The notes beneath the pieces were generated by a model. The model was not told the DNA's origin and did no database searches. It saw only the letters and a program-made list of their open reading frames with translations. Of a DNA stretch of 20,384 bases, positions 7,487-14,361 are shown piece by piece. This stretch comes from Sphingobacteriia bacterium (lineage in GTDB: Bacteria; Bacteroidota; Bacteroidia; NS11-12g; UBA955), in the NCBI GenBank assembly GCA_021151535.1, contig JAGKXC010000033.1, positions 1 to 20,384 of the forward strand. Reading direction: 5' to 3'. How positions within the stretch are numbered: the stretch's first letter is position 1; each line of letters opens with the position of its first letter. Both the position numbers and the translations under genes were made by a program.

Positions 7487-9022
7487 TTACTCTTTATCGC
7501 CTTGATTGCTAGGATTTTCCTTTGGCGGATTTCCATTCGTAGATTTTGGATTACGATTGAAATTGCGTTGTTGGTTATCTCTTCTTTGCGAATTGTTTCC
7601 TTGTGCATTGGGTGGTCTATTACCACGGTTGGAATCATTTCGCTGATTAGGATTTTGCGGACGACGTTCATTCTGGTTTGGCTGTCCACCATTGGGTTGA
7701 TTGGGTCTGTTATTCCGATCTCCTTGCCCAGGATTCCTATCTCTTCTATCGTTATTGTTATTAGGGCGATTATCTCTTGGAGAATGGTTGCGATTTTGAT
7801 TTTGATTTCTATCTCTTTTATCACCACCAGGTCTGCGATCATTTCTATCACCACCGCGATTATTTCTATTGTCGCGGTTATTTTTTGGGCGATCAAACTG
7901 ACCGGTTTTAAAGCCATCATCACCTTTTAATAATTCATCATTTCCTATAAAATCAGCGACATCTTCTCCAGCACCTTGAATTTTCTCAAGAACAGCACTT
8001 GCCGGAGCTAAGTCTTGTAATTGAGCTACTTGCTTACCCAATTTATTCTCTTCCATGCACTCATTCACTTTATCTACTTCCAATGCCACCCAAGTTTGAC
8101 TATCTTCATAGGAAAACCAAATTAGTTTCTTAAGAATATCCGTTTTTCTGGCATAAGCCACGCCATTAACGGTATCGAGCTTTACAATTTTGGCCTTAGG
8201 GAAGGTATCAATGGCTTCAACATATTGGTCTAATTCATAATTAAGACAACATTTCAACCGCCCGCATTGACCGGACAATTTTTCCATATTGATACTCAGA
8301 TTCTGTACCCTTGCTGCACCTGTATTTACTTGTTTATAATCAGTTAACCAAGTGCTACAACACAATTCTCTTCCACAAACACCAGTACCACCTAAACGAG
8401 AGGCTTCCTCGCGGTAGCTGATATGTCGCATTTCAATCTTAACTTTAAATTCATCAGCATATTTTCTGATTAATTCACGAAAATCGACACGACTTTCTGC
8501 GGTATAGAAGAAAATCACTTTTCTACCATCGCCCTGCATTTCGATATCAGAGATTTTCATTTGGAGATTCAGCGAAAAGGCGATGGTTCTAGCACGTTCC
8601 AGAGTAGCATTCTCTTTGGATTTTGCTTCCTCGTACTTTTCCATATCTTTTTCAGATGCCACTCTGAGAATGGGGCGCATTTCCTCATCATCTTCTCTAA
8701 CGCGATATTTTTTTAATTGCAAACGAACGATTTCGCCTGTGGCAGAAACTGTACCTACATCAAAACCTATACTACTTTCAACAACAACATGATCGCCGGT
8801 AAAAAGATCAAGGCCTTGAGAATTTCTAAAAAACTCTTTTCTACTACCTTTAAATCTTACCTCTACAATATTGAACACCTGATAACCATCAGGAAGTTCC
8901 ATGTCTTTAAACCAATCGTATACGTTTAATGCATTACAGCCACTGGTTCCGCACGTACCATTGCTTTTGCATCCTTTCGGTGCACATCCGCCACTCTTAG
9001 TTCCACAAGAAGAACAAGCCAT
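7487..9022 (-). CDS. ricT: PSP1-domain protein RicT (YaaT-like) with Cys-rich N-terminus and disordered Asn/Arg tail
   Basis: The 511-residue product has three parts. Residues 1-29 hold six cysteines (3, 6, 13, 18, 24, 29) in a Gly/Ser-rich setting. Residues about 45-330 are the PSP1 core, including the Cys motifs CGRELCC (216-222) and CGRLKCC (253-259). Residues about 374-511 are a low-complexity tail made almost only of Asn, Arg, Asp, Gly, Pro and Gln. In Bacillus subtilis RicT (YaaT) works with RicA and RicF, binds iron-sulfur clusters, and affects RNase Y-dependent mRNA processing. The core Cys here could serve a similar role, but that is inference across phyla. The basic, strongly polar tail could bind RNA. 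The tail is much longer than expected for the B. subtilis protein and produces long false open frames on both strands. The gene follows the GtrA gene by 27 bp and has its own promoter box. Confidence 0.88.
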   Translation of the reverse strand: MACSSCGTKSGGCAPKGCKSNGTCGTSGCNALNVYDWFKDMELPDGYQVFNIVEVRFKGSRKEFFRNSQGLDLFTGDHVVVESSIGFDVGTVSATGEIVRLQLKKYRVREDDEEMRPILRVASEKDMEKYEEAKSKENATLERARTIAFSLNLQMKISDIEMQGDGRKVIFFYTAESRVDFRELIRKYADEFKVKIEMRHISYREEASRLGGTGVCGRELCCSTWLTDYKQVNTGAARVQNLSINMEKLSGQCGRLKCCLNYELDQYVEAIDTFPKAKIVKLDTVNGVAYARKTDILKKLIWFSYEDSQTWVALEVDKVNECMEENKLGKQVAQLQDLAPASAVLEKIQGAGEDVADFIGNDELLKGDDGFKTGQFDRPKNNRDNRNNRGGDRNDRRPGGDKRDRNQNQNRNHSPRDNRPNNNNDRRDRNPGQGDRNNRPNQPNGGQPNQNERRPQNPNQRNDSNRGNRPPNAQGNNSQRRDNQQRNFNRNPKSTNGNPPKENPSNQGDKE

Positions 9023-9044
9023 AATTTTTAAAATTCTTAACTTA

Positions 9045-9052
9045 CAAAGTTA
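9045..9052 (-). promoter_or_regulatory. ricT -7 promoter box TAACTTTG that includes the upstream stop codon
   Basis: Read on the minus strand, TAACTTTG is an exact TAnnTTTG match, 22 nt upstream of the ricT ATG. Its first three bases are the TAA stop of the preceding GtrA-family gene (9050-9052). This suggests ricT can be expressed separately from the xse-ldcA run upstream of it. Confidence 0.55.
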
Positions 9053-9601
9053 GTCTATCGAAGGAAGCTTTCCTTGGTCTTTATCAGAATTTGCAAAAAC
9101 CCACAATTTTTGACCAATAAAATTGATAATCATACCCACAACTGTAGCCACCAAAACAGCAATTAACTTATCACTTTTTATGGCGAATAATTGATGTTGA
9201 ACAGCATTAACGCCATTCAAATCAGCGGTTTTCACACTTACTATTTTCCAATAATTATCTGGAAGCTGTTTCAATAAAATTCGATTCAACATCACATTCA
9301 CCCATGCACTGAAAGTGTAAAGTATAGCATATTTTGTTCGAACATTAGACAAACTAAAGCCCAATTTCAATGACTTGGCAGAGAAAGAATAGTTACTTTT
9401 TGCAGTATTTCCCCAAGTCCAAGATTTATTCAACTTATAATTCACCAAAGTTGCGACGGCGATAGCGATTATTCTAGACAAGGTTGTTTCCCAAGCTGCC
9501 AATTCGGTTAATCCGTAATAGCAGCAAAGATCAACAAAGAAACTCAAGCCTCCCACAAAGGCGAATTTTGTTAAGGCGATATATGTTTTAGACGATATCA
9601 A
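9050..9601 (-). CDS. GtrA-family membrane protein
   Basis: The 183-residue protein has four predicted membrane segments, near residues 12-33, 40-58, 90-110 and 147-170. It carries the twice-repeated GtrA signature of Asn plus aromatic followed by a Trp-aromatic end: NYKLNKSWTW after segment 2 and NFIGQKLWVF in segment 4. GtrA proteins are thought to move lipid-linked sugars such as undecaprenyl-phosphate glucose across the membrane, or to bind such lipids. The protein is longer than many members (about 130-150 residues), with extra sequence between segments 2 and 3 and between 3 and 4. The only canonical start is TTG at 9601: an in-frame TAG lies upstream at 9626-9628 and no ATG or GTG intervenes. 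It follows ldcA by 10 bp, so a link to cell-envelope polysaccharide is plausible. No glycosyltransferase is next to it. Confidence 0.82.
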   Translation of the reverse strand: MISSKTYIALTKFAFVGGLSFFVDLCCYYGLTELAAWETTLSRIIAIAVATLVNYKLNKSWTWGNTAKSNYSFSAKSLKLGFSLSNVRTKYAILYTFSAWVNVMLNRILLKQLPDNYWKIVSVKTADLNGVNAVQHQLFAIKSDKLIAVLVATVVGMIINFIGQKLWVFANSDKDQGKLPSID

Positions 9602-9611
9602 AGTGATGATT

Positions 9612-10529
9612 TTAATTGGATGATTCTAATGTTTGGATTAGATAATGACCATCAAAGGTAATATCGGCTCCTAAAATGAGAGATAAATTTACGGGCAAAT
9701 GGCCGCATGGTAATCCACAAATTATTGGAATATTGAAATTATTTGCAATTTCTTCAAGTGTGCTTAAATGTGAGATTCCAAACGGTATGGTATTGTCTTT
9801 CAATTCTGATATTCCCCCTACCAAAAGCGCTGAAATTTTATCAAAAACACAATTATTTAAAAGAGTTGTAATCATGCGGTCGATATGATATTGATATTCA
9901 TCAAGATCTTCAATAAATAAAACAGGTTTGTTATTTAGTTGAAAAAGGTTTGATCCTTGTAATGAATAGATCAAGCTCAAATTGCCCCCTAATAACTTTC
10001 CATTAAACTCTTTTTTATTGAATATCATTAATTTATCTGTATTTATTTCAACTTTTTGTTTAAATAAAACCATCTCTAAAGAGTTCAACGACTGTAGAAA
10101 TTCATTTGAATTATTCCATTGTACGGCAACAGGAGCATGAATGGTAGGCCATCCCAAATTATTTAGCCAAAAATGAAGTACCGTTACATCACTAAACCCA
10201 ATGAACCACTTGGGGGTAAAATTTCTTAAGTCTATTAAAAGTGCGGGGTTCAATTCTTTCAAAGCAAACAGGGTTCTCATACTTCCATATCCACCTCTGG
10301 CACAAAACACTGCTTTTGCCGTGGGATGGGCAACTGCCCAGATTAGGTCTTGGGTTCGTTGCATATCGGTACCTGAAAATTGATGAAATTCTTGATATAA
10401 ATTGGGCGATTCTTCAACTATAAAACCTTGGGCGCTAGCCCATTGAAAAAAAGCATATAATTCTTCTTTAGCTACTTTTCTGGCAGGTGCAATTACAAGA
10501 ACGGTATCACCAGGCTTCAAGTTATTCAT
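9612..10529 (-). CDS. ldcA: Muramoyltetrapeptide (LD-)carboxypeptidase, peptidase family S66
   Basis: This S66 serine peptidase cleaves the L-Lys/DAP-D-Ala bond of murein tetrapeptides during cell-wall recycling, probably in the cytoplasm because no signal peptide is seen. Using ATG 10529 (305 residues), the catalytic set reads Ser113 in GFSDVT, Glu207 in FIEDLDE and His277 in GLPCGHLP. This is the family triad with normal spacing. The oxyanion region ARGGYGSMRTL is also present near 77-87. The frame could start at ATG 10565, but that adds 12 residues with no resemblance to the family start. ATG 10529 begins directly before KPGD.V.VIAPA and overlaps the xseB stop by 8 nt, which suits translational coupling. 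Relatives include microcin C immunity protein MccF, but the core-gene context favours LdcA. Confidence 0.92.
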   Translation of the reverse strand: MNNLKPGDTVLVIAPARKVAKEELYAFFQWASAQGFIVEESPNLYQEFHQFSGTDMQRTQDLIWAVAHPTAKAVFCARGGYGSMRTLFALKELNPALLIDLRNFTPKWFIGFSDVTVLHFWLNNLGWPTIHAPVAVQWNNSNEFLQSLNSLEMVLFKQKVEINTDKLMIFNKKEFNGKLLGGNLSLIYSLQGSNLFQLNNKPVLFIEDLDEYQYHIDRMITTLLNNCVFDKISALLVGGISELKDNTIPFGISHLSTLEEIANNFNIPIICGLPCGHLPVNLSLILGADITFDGHYLIQTLESSN

Positions 10530-10719
10530 GAGATTCCTTCCATTTTTGCAACTGATTTTCGGCATCTTGCAAACGGTTCAACGATAAATCAATCAGGCTT
10601 TGTGCCTCGTTTAGCAGTATTTCAATTTCAGACAATGTAACCTTACCAGAATCCAGAAGGCCTAGTATTTCTTGTATTCTTGATTGAGCAGTTTCAAAAG
10701 TAATTTCTTTGTTTTCCAT
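10522..10719 (-). CDS. xseB: Exodeoxyribonuclease VII small subunit
   Basis: This 65-residue, mostly helical protein has the family pattern FETAQSRIQEILGLLDSGK followed by LSEIEILLNEAQSLI and a charged C-terminal helix. It is about as long as its E. coli counterpart. Several XseB copies bind each XseA and are needed for activity of exonuclease VII, which degrades single-stranded DNA from both ends to short oligonucleotides. Its ATG follows the xseA stop after one base (TAA-A-ATG). Its own stop overlaps the start of ldcA. Confidence 0.95.
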   Translation of the reverse strand: MENKEITFETAQSRIQEILGLLDSGKVTLSEIEILLNEAQSLIDLSLNRLQDAENQLQKWKESHE

Positions 10720-10720
10720 T

Positions 10721-11935
10721 TTAATTTTTCAATTTGTGATTTACTATTACTTGAGCGATACCATCCTTAAATTGAATTTCTAAGATTTCATTTTCAGAGA
10801 TTTCATCTATAGATTCTACAATCTTAGCATTTTTACGAATCAATGCATATCCCCTATTTAAGGTATTTATGGGTTGCAACAAATTCAATTGAGACTTTAT
10901 ATTAAGTAAAACTTGCTTTCGTTGTTGTAGATTCCATTGAGCAGATTTTACAAATTGTTGTAATACTTGTTGATTGTATTGGGTTTTAACCAACAAAAAT
11001 CTTTCTACTCGTTGGATCATTTCCACTTTTGCATTTTGTAACCAAGACAGAAATTCAGCAGCCAATTCTACCAAATAATTGGCACATTTTGTTGGTGTCT
11101 TTAATGGAGCGTTTGCCAATTCATCGGCAATAGACACATTACGTTCATGTCCGATGCCAGTAAATACCGGCAACTGTGATTTGGCCACAGAAAGTGAAAC
11201 TTCATGGGAATCAAAAGCCGAAAAATCTGTTTGAGCACCACCGCCTCTTACCAATACGATGGCGTGAAATTGCTGTAGATTGTTAATTTGATCGATGGCT
11301 TTTGAAATGGCGGCCGCGGCCAAATCTCCCTGTACTTGCACATCAAAAAGGGTAATTTGAAAAGCGATTTTATAGGGATTATTTTGGAGTTCATGAACAA
11401 AGTCGCGATATCCATCACTATTATCTGCGGCGATTAAGGCAATATTTTGAACAACTTTGGGGCGTTTTACAAATTGATTAGCAGAATAATATCGCCCGTC
11501 TCTAAACCAGACTTTGTCCGGATATTTCTCGCATAAAAACTGCAAGGTTTGATCACGTTGCTGAGAGATCTGACCCAAAGTAAAAGAAGCATCAATCTCA
11601 TGAATCACCAATCGCAGTCCATACTTTGCATTATAACCTAAACTCACCAGCAAGGCCAGTTTGAGATTCTTCGAAAAACTGGTTCCAGTAGTTTTTTCAA
11701 ACTGCCATACTTTATGCAAATTATTTCGCCAAATCGCTGCACCCACGCTAGCTACAACAACTTCATCGGCTTTTTCGATCAGGGTTAAAAAAGCATATCC
11801 TCTATCCTTGTAAACTTTTACATCTGTAGTTTCGGCAATAACCCAAAACTGTCTATCACCAAATACTTGATCCAATGAATGTTCAACAACATTCAAAAAG
11901 GCCGATAGTGGTATTGGCTGGATGCTGTTACTCAT
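10721..11935 (-). CDS. xseA: Exodeoxyribonuclease VII large subunit
   Basis: This 404-residue catalytic subunit has an N-terminal OB-fold DNA-binding region (about 1-110) and the XseA nuclease domain behind it. Diagnostic motifs are VRGGGAQTDFSAFD (229-242) and GIGHERNVSIADELAN (260-275), followed by the KTPT element. The Asp, His and Arg residues known to matter in the family are in place. A long, Gln-rich helical region (about 290-370), probably coiled coil, fits the XseB-binding stalk. The enzyme acts in mismatch repair and tolerance of DNA damage. The ATG overlaps the stop of the upstream lipoprotein gene by 4 nt (ATGA), so translation of the two is probably coupled. Confidence 0.96.
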   Translation of the reverse strand: MSNSIQPIPLSAFLNVVEHSLDQVFGDRQFWVIAETTDVKVYKDRGYAFLTLIEKADEVVVASVGAAIWRNNLHKVWQFEKTTGTSFSKNLKLALLVSLGYNAKYGLRLVIHEIDASFTLGQISQQRDQTLQFLCEKYPDKVWFRDGRYYSANQFVKRPKVVQNIALIAADNSDGYRDFVHELQNNPYKIAFQITLFDVQVQGDLAAAAISKAIDQINNLQQFHAIVLVRGGGAQTDFSAFDSHEVSLSVAKSQLPVFTGIGHERNVSIADELANAPLKTPTKCANYLVELAAEFLSWLQNAKVEMIQRVERFLLVKTQYNQQVLQQFVKSAQWNLQQRKQVLLNIKSQLNLLQPINTLNRGYALIRKNAKIVESIDEISENEILEIQFKDGIAQVIVNHKLKN

Positions 11936-12564
11936 TTTTTTCTTACCATCATGGATGTTTGCGACATCACAGTGGTCATCTCCGAATTTCTAGCATCGCT
12001 GTAATATTCAAATCGGGGCCCTTGAAACAAATTGCCCGATTGATTTAATTTATCCAAGTATATTTTCCAATGAGGCAAAGATTCTCCGATAGGGGAGTTC
12101 ACAATGCCTTTATAATAATCTCCTTCTGGAATTTCATAATACTGCAAAGCGTTAGCTTTTCTTATTCTCACAGGGATCCCAATAAATACTTTGGTGATTT
12201 CTGTGGGTGACTTTAGTGATTGATCATCAAGGTAAATAACGGTTAAGGTGCCGCTAATAATCAAATTCTGTTGTTGAATTACACGGGTTATTTCGGGCAA
12301 CAAATTGGCTATTGTTGCTGGAATATTTTTCACAGTTAAGGCAACTTCCTTTCCTAAAACTTTCATTGCCGGGCGATGGGTTTCTTTGATAAAAGATTCA
12401 GCATCAGAAACAACGATATCTTTCCCCACTTCTACGGGTGTAGTATCGATATTGGTAGAAGATTGCTTAAGTGTATCGGCAGAATCCGTAGATGAATGAT
12501 TTGACTGACAGGCAGATAGATAGGCGATAGCAACTGCGCAAAAAATCCAAATTACTTTTTTCAT
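11932..12564 (-). CDS. Lipoprotein with a possible GyrI-like/effector-binding domain
   Basis: The 210-residue product begins MKKVIWIFCAVAIAYLSAC, a lipoprotein signal with lipobox LSAC, so the mature protein should be lipid-anchored at Cys19. The frame continues to an ATG five codons further upstream (12579), but MKK at 12564 is the better start. A Ser/Thr/Asp-rich spacer follows. The C-terminal part, with IGIPVRI, then YYEIPEGDYYKGIV, then HWKIYLDKL, GPRFEYYSD and a final TSMMVRKK, has the spacing of the GyrI-like (AraC effector-binding) fold, a small-ligand binder. That assignment is by pattern only. The gene heads the minus-strand run with xseA, and the 4-nt overlap means the pair is probably co-transcribed. 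A functional link between an envelope lipoprotein and exonuclease VII is not evident. Confidence 0.72.
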   Translation of the reverse strand: MKKVIWIFCAVAIAYLSACQSNHSSTDSADTLKQSSTNIDTTPVEVGKDIVVSDAESFIKETHRPAMKVLGKEVALTVKNIPATIANLLPEITRVIQQQNLIISGTLTVIYLDDQSLKSPTEITKVFIGIPVRIRKANALQYYEIPEGDYYKGIVNSPIGESLPHWKIYLDKLNQSGNLFQGPRFEYYSDARNSEMTTVMSQTSMMVRKK

Positions 12565-12576
12565 AATTATCTTTAG

Positions 12577-12593
12577 CAAATTAAGTGAATTTG
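12577..12593. repeat. Inverted repeat in the lipoprotein/purS divergent promoter region
   Basis: CAAATT (12577-12582) and AATTTG (12588-12593) form a perfect 6-bp inverted repeat with a 5-nt spacer AAGTG. On the minus strand the first arm overlaps TTAATTTG, a 7-of-8 match to TAnnTTTG located 12 nt before the lipoprotein ATG. It could be an operator for the divergent pair, or chance in AT-rich DNA. Confidence 0.3.
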
Positions 12594-12627
12594 AAGGTTT
12601 TTAAACTGCTTTTTGCCTTTTTTAATG

Positions 12628-12635
12628 TAGGTTTG
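12628..12635 (+). promoter_or_regulatory. purS -7 promoter box TAGGTTTG
   Basis: This is an exact TAnnTTTG match that ends only 4 nt before the purS ATG at 12640. Transcription in Bacteroidota usually starts a few bases after this box, so the mRNA would be leaderless or nearly so. A TTTTTG at 12610-12615 is present but only 12 nt upstream, closer than the usual -33 spacing. Confidence 0.5.
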
Positions 12636-12639
12636 TAGT

Positions 12640-12891
12640 ATGAAATTTCTTGTTGAAATAGAGATTTTACCTTTAAAAGGTTTATTGGATCCTCAAGGAA
12701 AAGCTGTTGCTAGTGGTCTTCCTAGAATTGGTATTGAAAACGCATCCAATGTTCGTATTGGTAAATTTGTTACCATGGAACTTGAGAGCAACAATGAGGA
12801 AGAAGCGTATGCAACTGCTGAAACTGCTTGTAAATCGTTGTTGGCCAACCTAATTATGGAAGGTTATCAAATTAGAATTTCAAAAATCTAA
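12640..12891 (+). CDS. purS: Phosphoribosylformylglycinamidine synthase subunit PurS
   Basis: This 83-residue protein matches PurS along its length: VEIEILPLKGLLDPQGKAV, then NVRIGKFVTMELES, EEEAYATAE and LLANLIMEGYQI. PurS dimers join PurQ (glutaminase) and the small form of PurL in the complex that converts FGAR to FGAM in purine synthesis. Organisms with the large, single-chain PurL do not need PurS, so its presence predicts a small PurL and a separate PurQ elsewhere in this genome. Neither is next to it here. The genes downstream (DUF4286, mnmH, SDR) are unrelated to purines. They lie 48 to 51 nt apart or overlap and may share its transcript. Confidence 0.95.
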   Translation: MKFLVEIEILPLKGLLDPQGKAVASGLPRIGIENASNVRIGKFVTMELESNNEEEAYATAETACKSLLANLIMEGYQIRISKI

Positions 12892-12939
12892 TTTGTTTTC
12901 ATCGCCCAAAAAAAAGAAAACTCATTCATTAAAAGTGAT

Positions 12940-13248
12940 ATGATTATTTACAACGTTACATGTAATTTGGATGCGAAACTTGCGCCTGAATGGTTAAATT
13001 GGATGTTGGAAGAACATATTCCAGAAGTAATGCAAACTGGATGTTTTACGGATTGTAAAGTTTTAAAATTAATCACCGAAGCTTCTGATAATCAAGGTGT
13101 TAATTATGCCATTCAATACACATCTTCAAGCATGGAAGATTACATAAATTATCGCGACAACTTCGGTCCGAGCATGCAGCAAAAAACAAAAGCAAAATAT
13201 GGCGATCAAGTTTTGGCTTATCGCAGTTTATTGGAAGTTGTAAAGTAA
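12940..13248 (+). CDS. DUF4286 family protein
   Basis: This 102-residue protein begins MIIYNVTCNLDAKLAPEWLN and continues WMLEEHIPEVMQTGCFTD, then YAIQYTSSSMEDYINY, features I recognise from the DUF4286 family of Bacteroidota. The pattern suggests a ferredoxin-like alpha/beta fold of the dimeric alpha-beta-barrel type, but no function is established. There is no signal peptide, so it should be cytoplasmic. It lies 48 nt after purS and 51 nt before mnmH, in the same direction. Confidence 0.85.
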   Translation: MIIYNVTCNLDAKLAPEWLNWMLEEHIPEVMQTGCFTDCKVLKLITEASDNQGVNYAIQYTSSSMEDYINYRDNFGPSMQQKTKAKYGDQVLAYRSLLEVVK

Positions 13249-13259
13249 ATCATTTTAGT

Positions 13260-13281
13260 TTGATGAAACTTAAATCATCAA
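13260..13281 (+). repeat. Small inverted repeat upstream of mnmH
   Basis: TTGATGA (13260-13266) and TCATCAA (13275-13281) form a perfect 7-bp inverted repeat around an 8-nt loop, 18 nt before the mnmH ATG. No T-tract follows, so it is not a classical terminator. An operator, an mRNA hairpin over the mnmH leader, or chance are all possible. Confidence 0.3.
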
Positions 13282-13299
13282 CCCCATAATTATCTTAAA

Positions 13300-14361
13300 A
13301 TGTCGGCAATCAAACACCTACAAGTACATCAAGTCACTGCCGATATAGATTCGTATCTAATCATAGATGTTAGAAGTGAGGGAGAATTTTACAAAGCGCA
13401 TTTACCCGGAGCAATCAACATTCCAATATTAAAAGACGAAGAAAGGAAAATAGTTGGCACCACTTATAAACAAAAAGGGCGGATTGAGGCTGTACGGGTT
13501 GGTTTAAGTTTGGTAGGTCCTCATTTTGCGGAAGTTTATGATACTTTGCGCGCAGCCATCGAATCAACTGATAAAAAAATTGTTTTTTATTGCTGGCGTG
13601 GAGGATTAAGAAGTCATATTGCATCAACCATAATGGCATGGGGAGGATTTCCGATTCATGTATTACAAGGTGGATATAAATCATATAGAAACTGGGTTCA
13701 TGAAACCATCGCCAAGGAAAGAAAATGGATTGTACTTGGTGGTAAAACAGGATCAGGGAAGACACAAATTTTGCATGAACTCAAAAAAGTTGGATTACAA
13801 ATTATTGATTTAGAGGGATTAGCCAATCACAAGGGGAGTACATTGGGTGGCATTGGCTTTCCGCCTCAACCCAGCACTGAAGGATTTGAAAACATGTTGG
13901 CTTGGGAGCTGAAAGATTTTGACGTAAATGAGCCAGTTGTTGTTGAAAATGAGAGTAAACGAATTGGTGCCTGTGTTTTGCCTCAAGATTTATGGAATCA
14001 AATCCAAGGCGCCAACGTAATTGATATTTTAACGGAAAAGGAAAGCCGAATTACCCGATTATATCAAGAATACGCTCATTTACCATTAGACGAATTAAAA
14101 GAGCAAACAGGAAAAATAAGAAAGCGTTTGGGCGGTCAGAACGAACAAGCAGCACAGGTAGCTTTGGATTCTGGCGATTTTATCGAATGGATAAAAATCT
14201 TGCTTGTTTATTACGATAAAACTTACACCCATTCGCAACAAAGTGAGGATCAAAAAATGATTCCTTTTGAATGGCAATGGAAGGGAGATTTACAAAACAT
14301 TGCCGACGAAGAATTGTTGATAGAACTAAGAAATTTCATTAAAAATGGACTTAAAAAATAA
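13300..14361 (+). CDS. mnmH: tRNA 2-selenouridine synthase
   Basis: MnmH (SelU, YbbB) replaces sulfur by selenium at the wobble 2-thiouridine of tRNA-Lys, -Glu and -Gln. It uses selenophosphate and proceeds through a geranylated intermediate. The 353-residue protein has an N-terminal rhodanese domain (about 5-135) with catalytic Cys98 in FYCWRGGLRS. A P-loop domain follows, with GGKTGSGKT at 147-155, and then the family motifs DLEGLANHKGS (170-180), FENMLAWEL (196-204) and ENESKRIG. Length and order match E. coli SelU (364 residues). Selenophosphate synthetase (SelD) is not in the window. If it is missing from the genome, the enzyme might only geranylate tRNA. The SDR gene starts inside the last 17 nt. 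Confidence 0.95.
   Translation: MSAIKHLQVHQVTADIDSYLIIDVRSEGEFYKAHLPGAINIPILKDEERKIVGTTYKQKGRIEAVRVGLSLVGPHFAEVYDTLRAAIESTDKKIVFYCWRGGLRSHIASTIMAWGGFPIHVLQGGYKSYRNWVHETIAKERKWIVLGGKTGSGKTQILHELKKVGLQIIDLEGLANHKGSTLGGIGFPPQPSTEGFENMLAWELKDFDVNEPVVVENESKRIGACVLPQDLWNQIQGANVIDILTEKESRITRLYQEYAHLPLDELKEQTGKIRKRLGGQNEQAAQVALDSGDFIEWIKILLVYYDKTYTHSQQSEDQKMIPFEWQWKGDLQNIADEELLIELRNFIKNGLKK

Noticed and set aside
7480..7930. Long overlapping open frames on both strands over the ricT tail (147 codons on minus, 142 on plus)
   Set aside because: They arise from the biased Asn/Arg/Asp codons of the low-complexity tail. The products are Ile/Val-rich nonsense patterns with no domain, and the ricT frame is continuous with a recognised PSP1 core.
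9062..9076. AAGGAA-GCT-TTCCTT hairpin at the GtrA gene end
   Set aside because: Short stem with a 3-nt loop, no T-tract on either strand, and inside coding sequence just ahead of the ricT box; too weak to call a terminator.
10530..10565. Longer ldcA start at 10565
   Set aside because: The 12 extra residues overlap xseB by 44 nt and do not fit the family N-terminus. ATG 10529 gives an 8-nt overlap and places the catalytic residues at normal positions.
13415..13765. 116-codon minus-strand frame within mnmH
   Set aside because: mnmH is intact across this region with rhodanese and P-loop motifs in frame. The antisense frame shows no recognisable domain.
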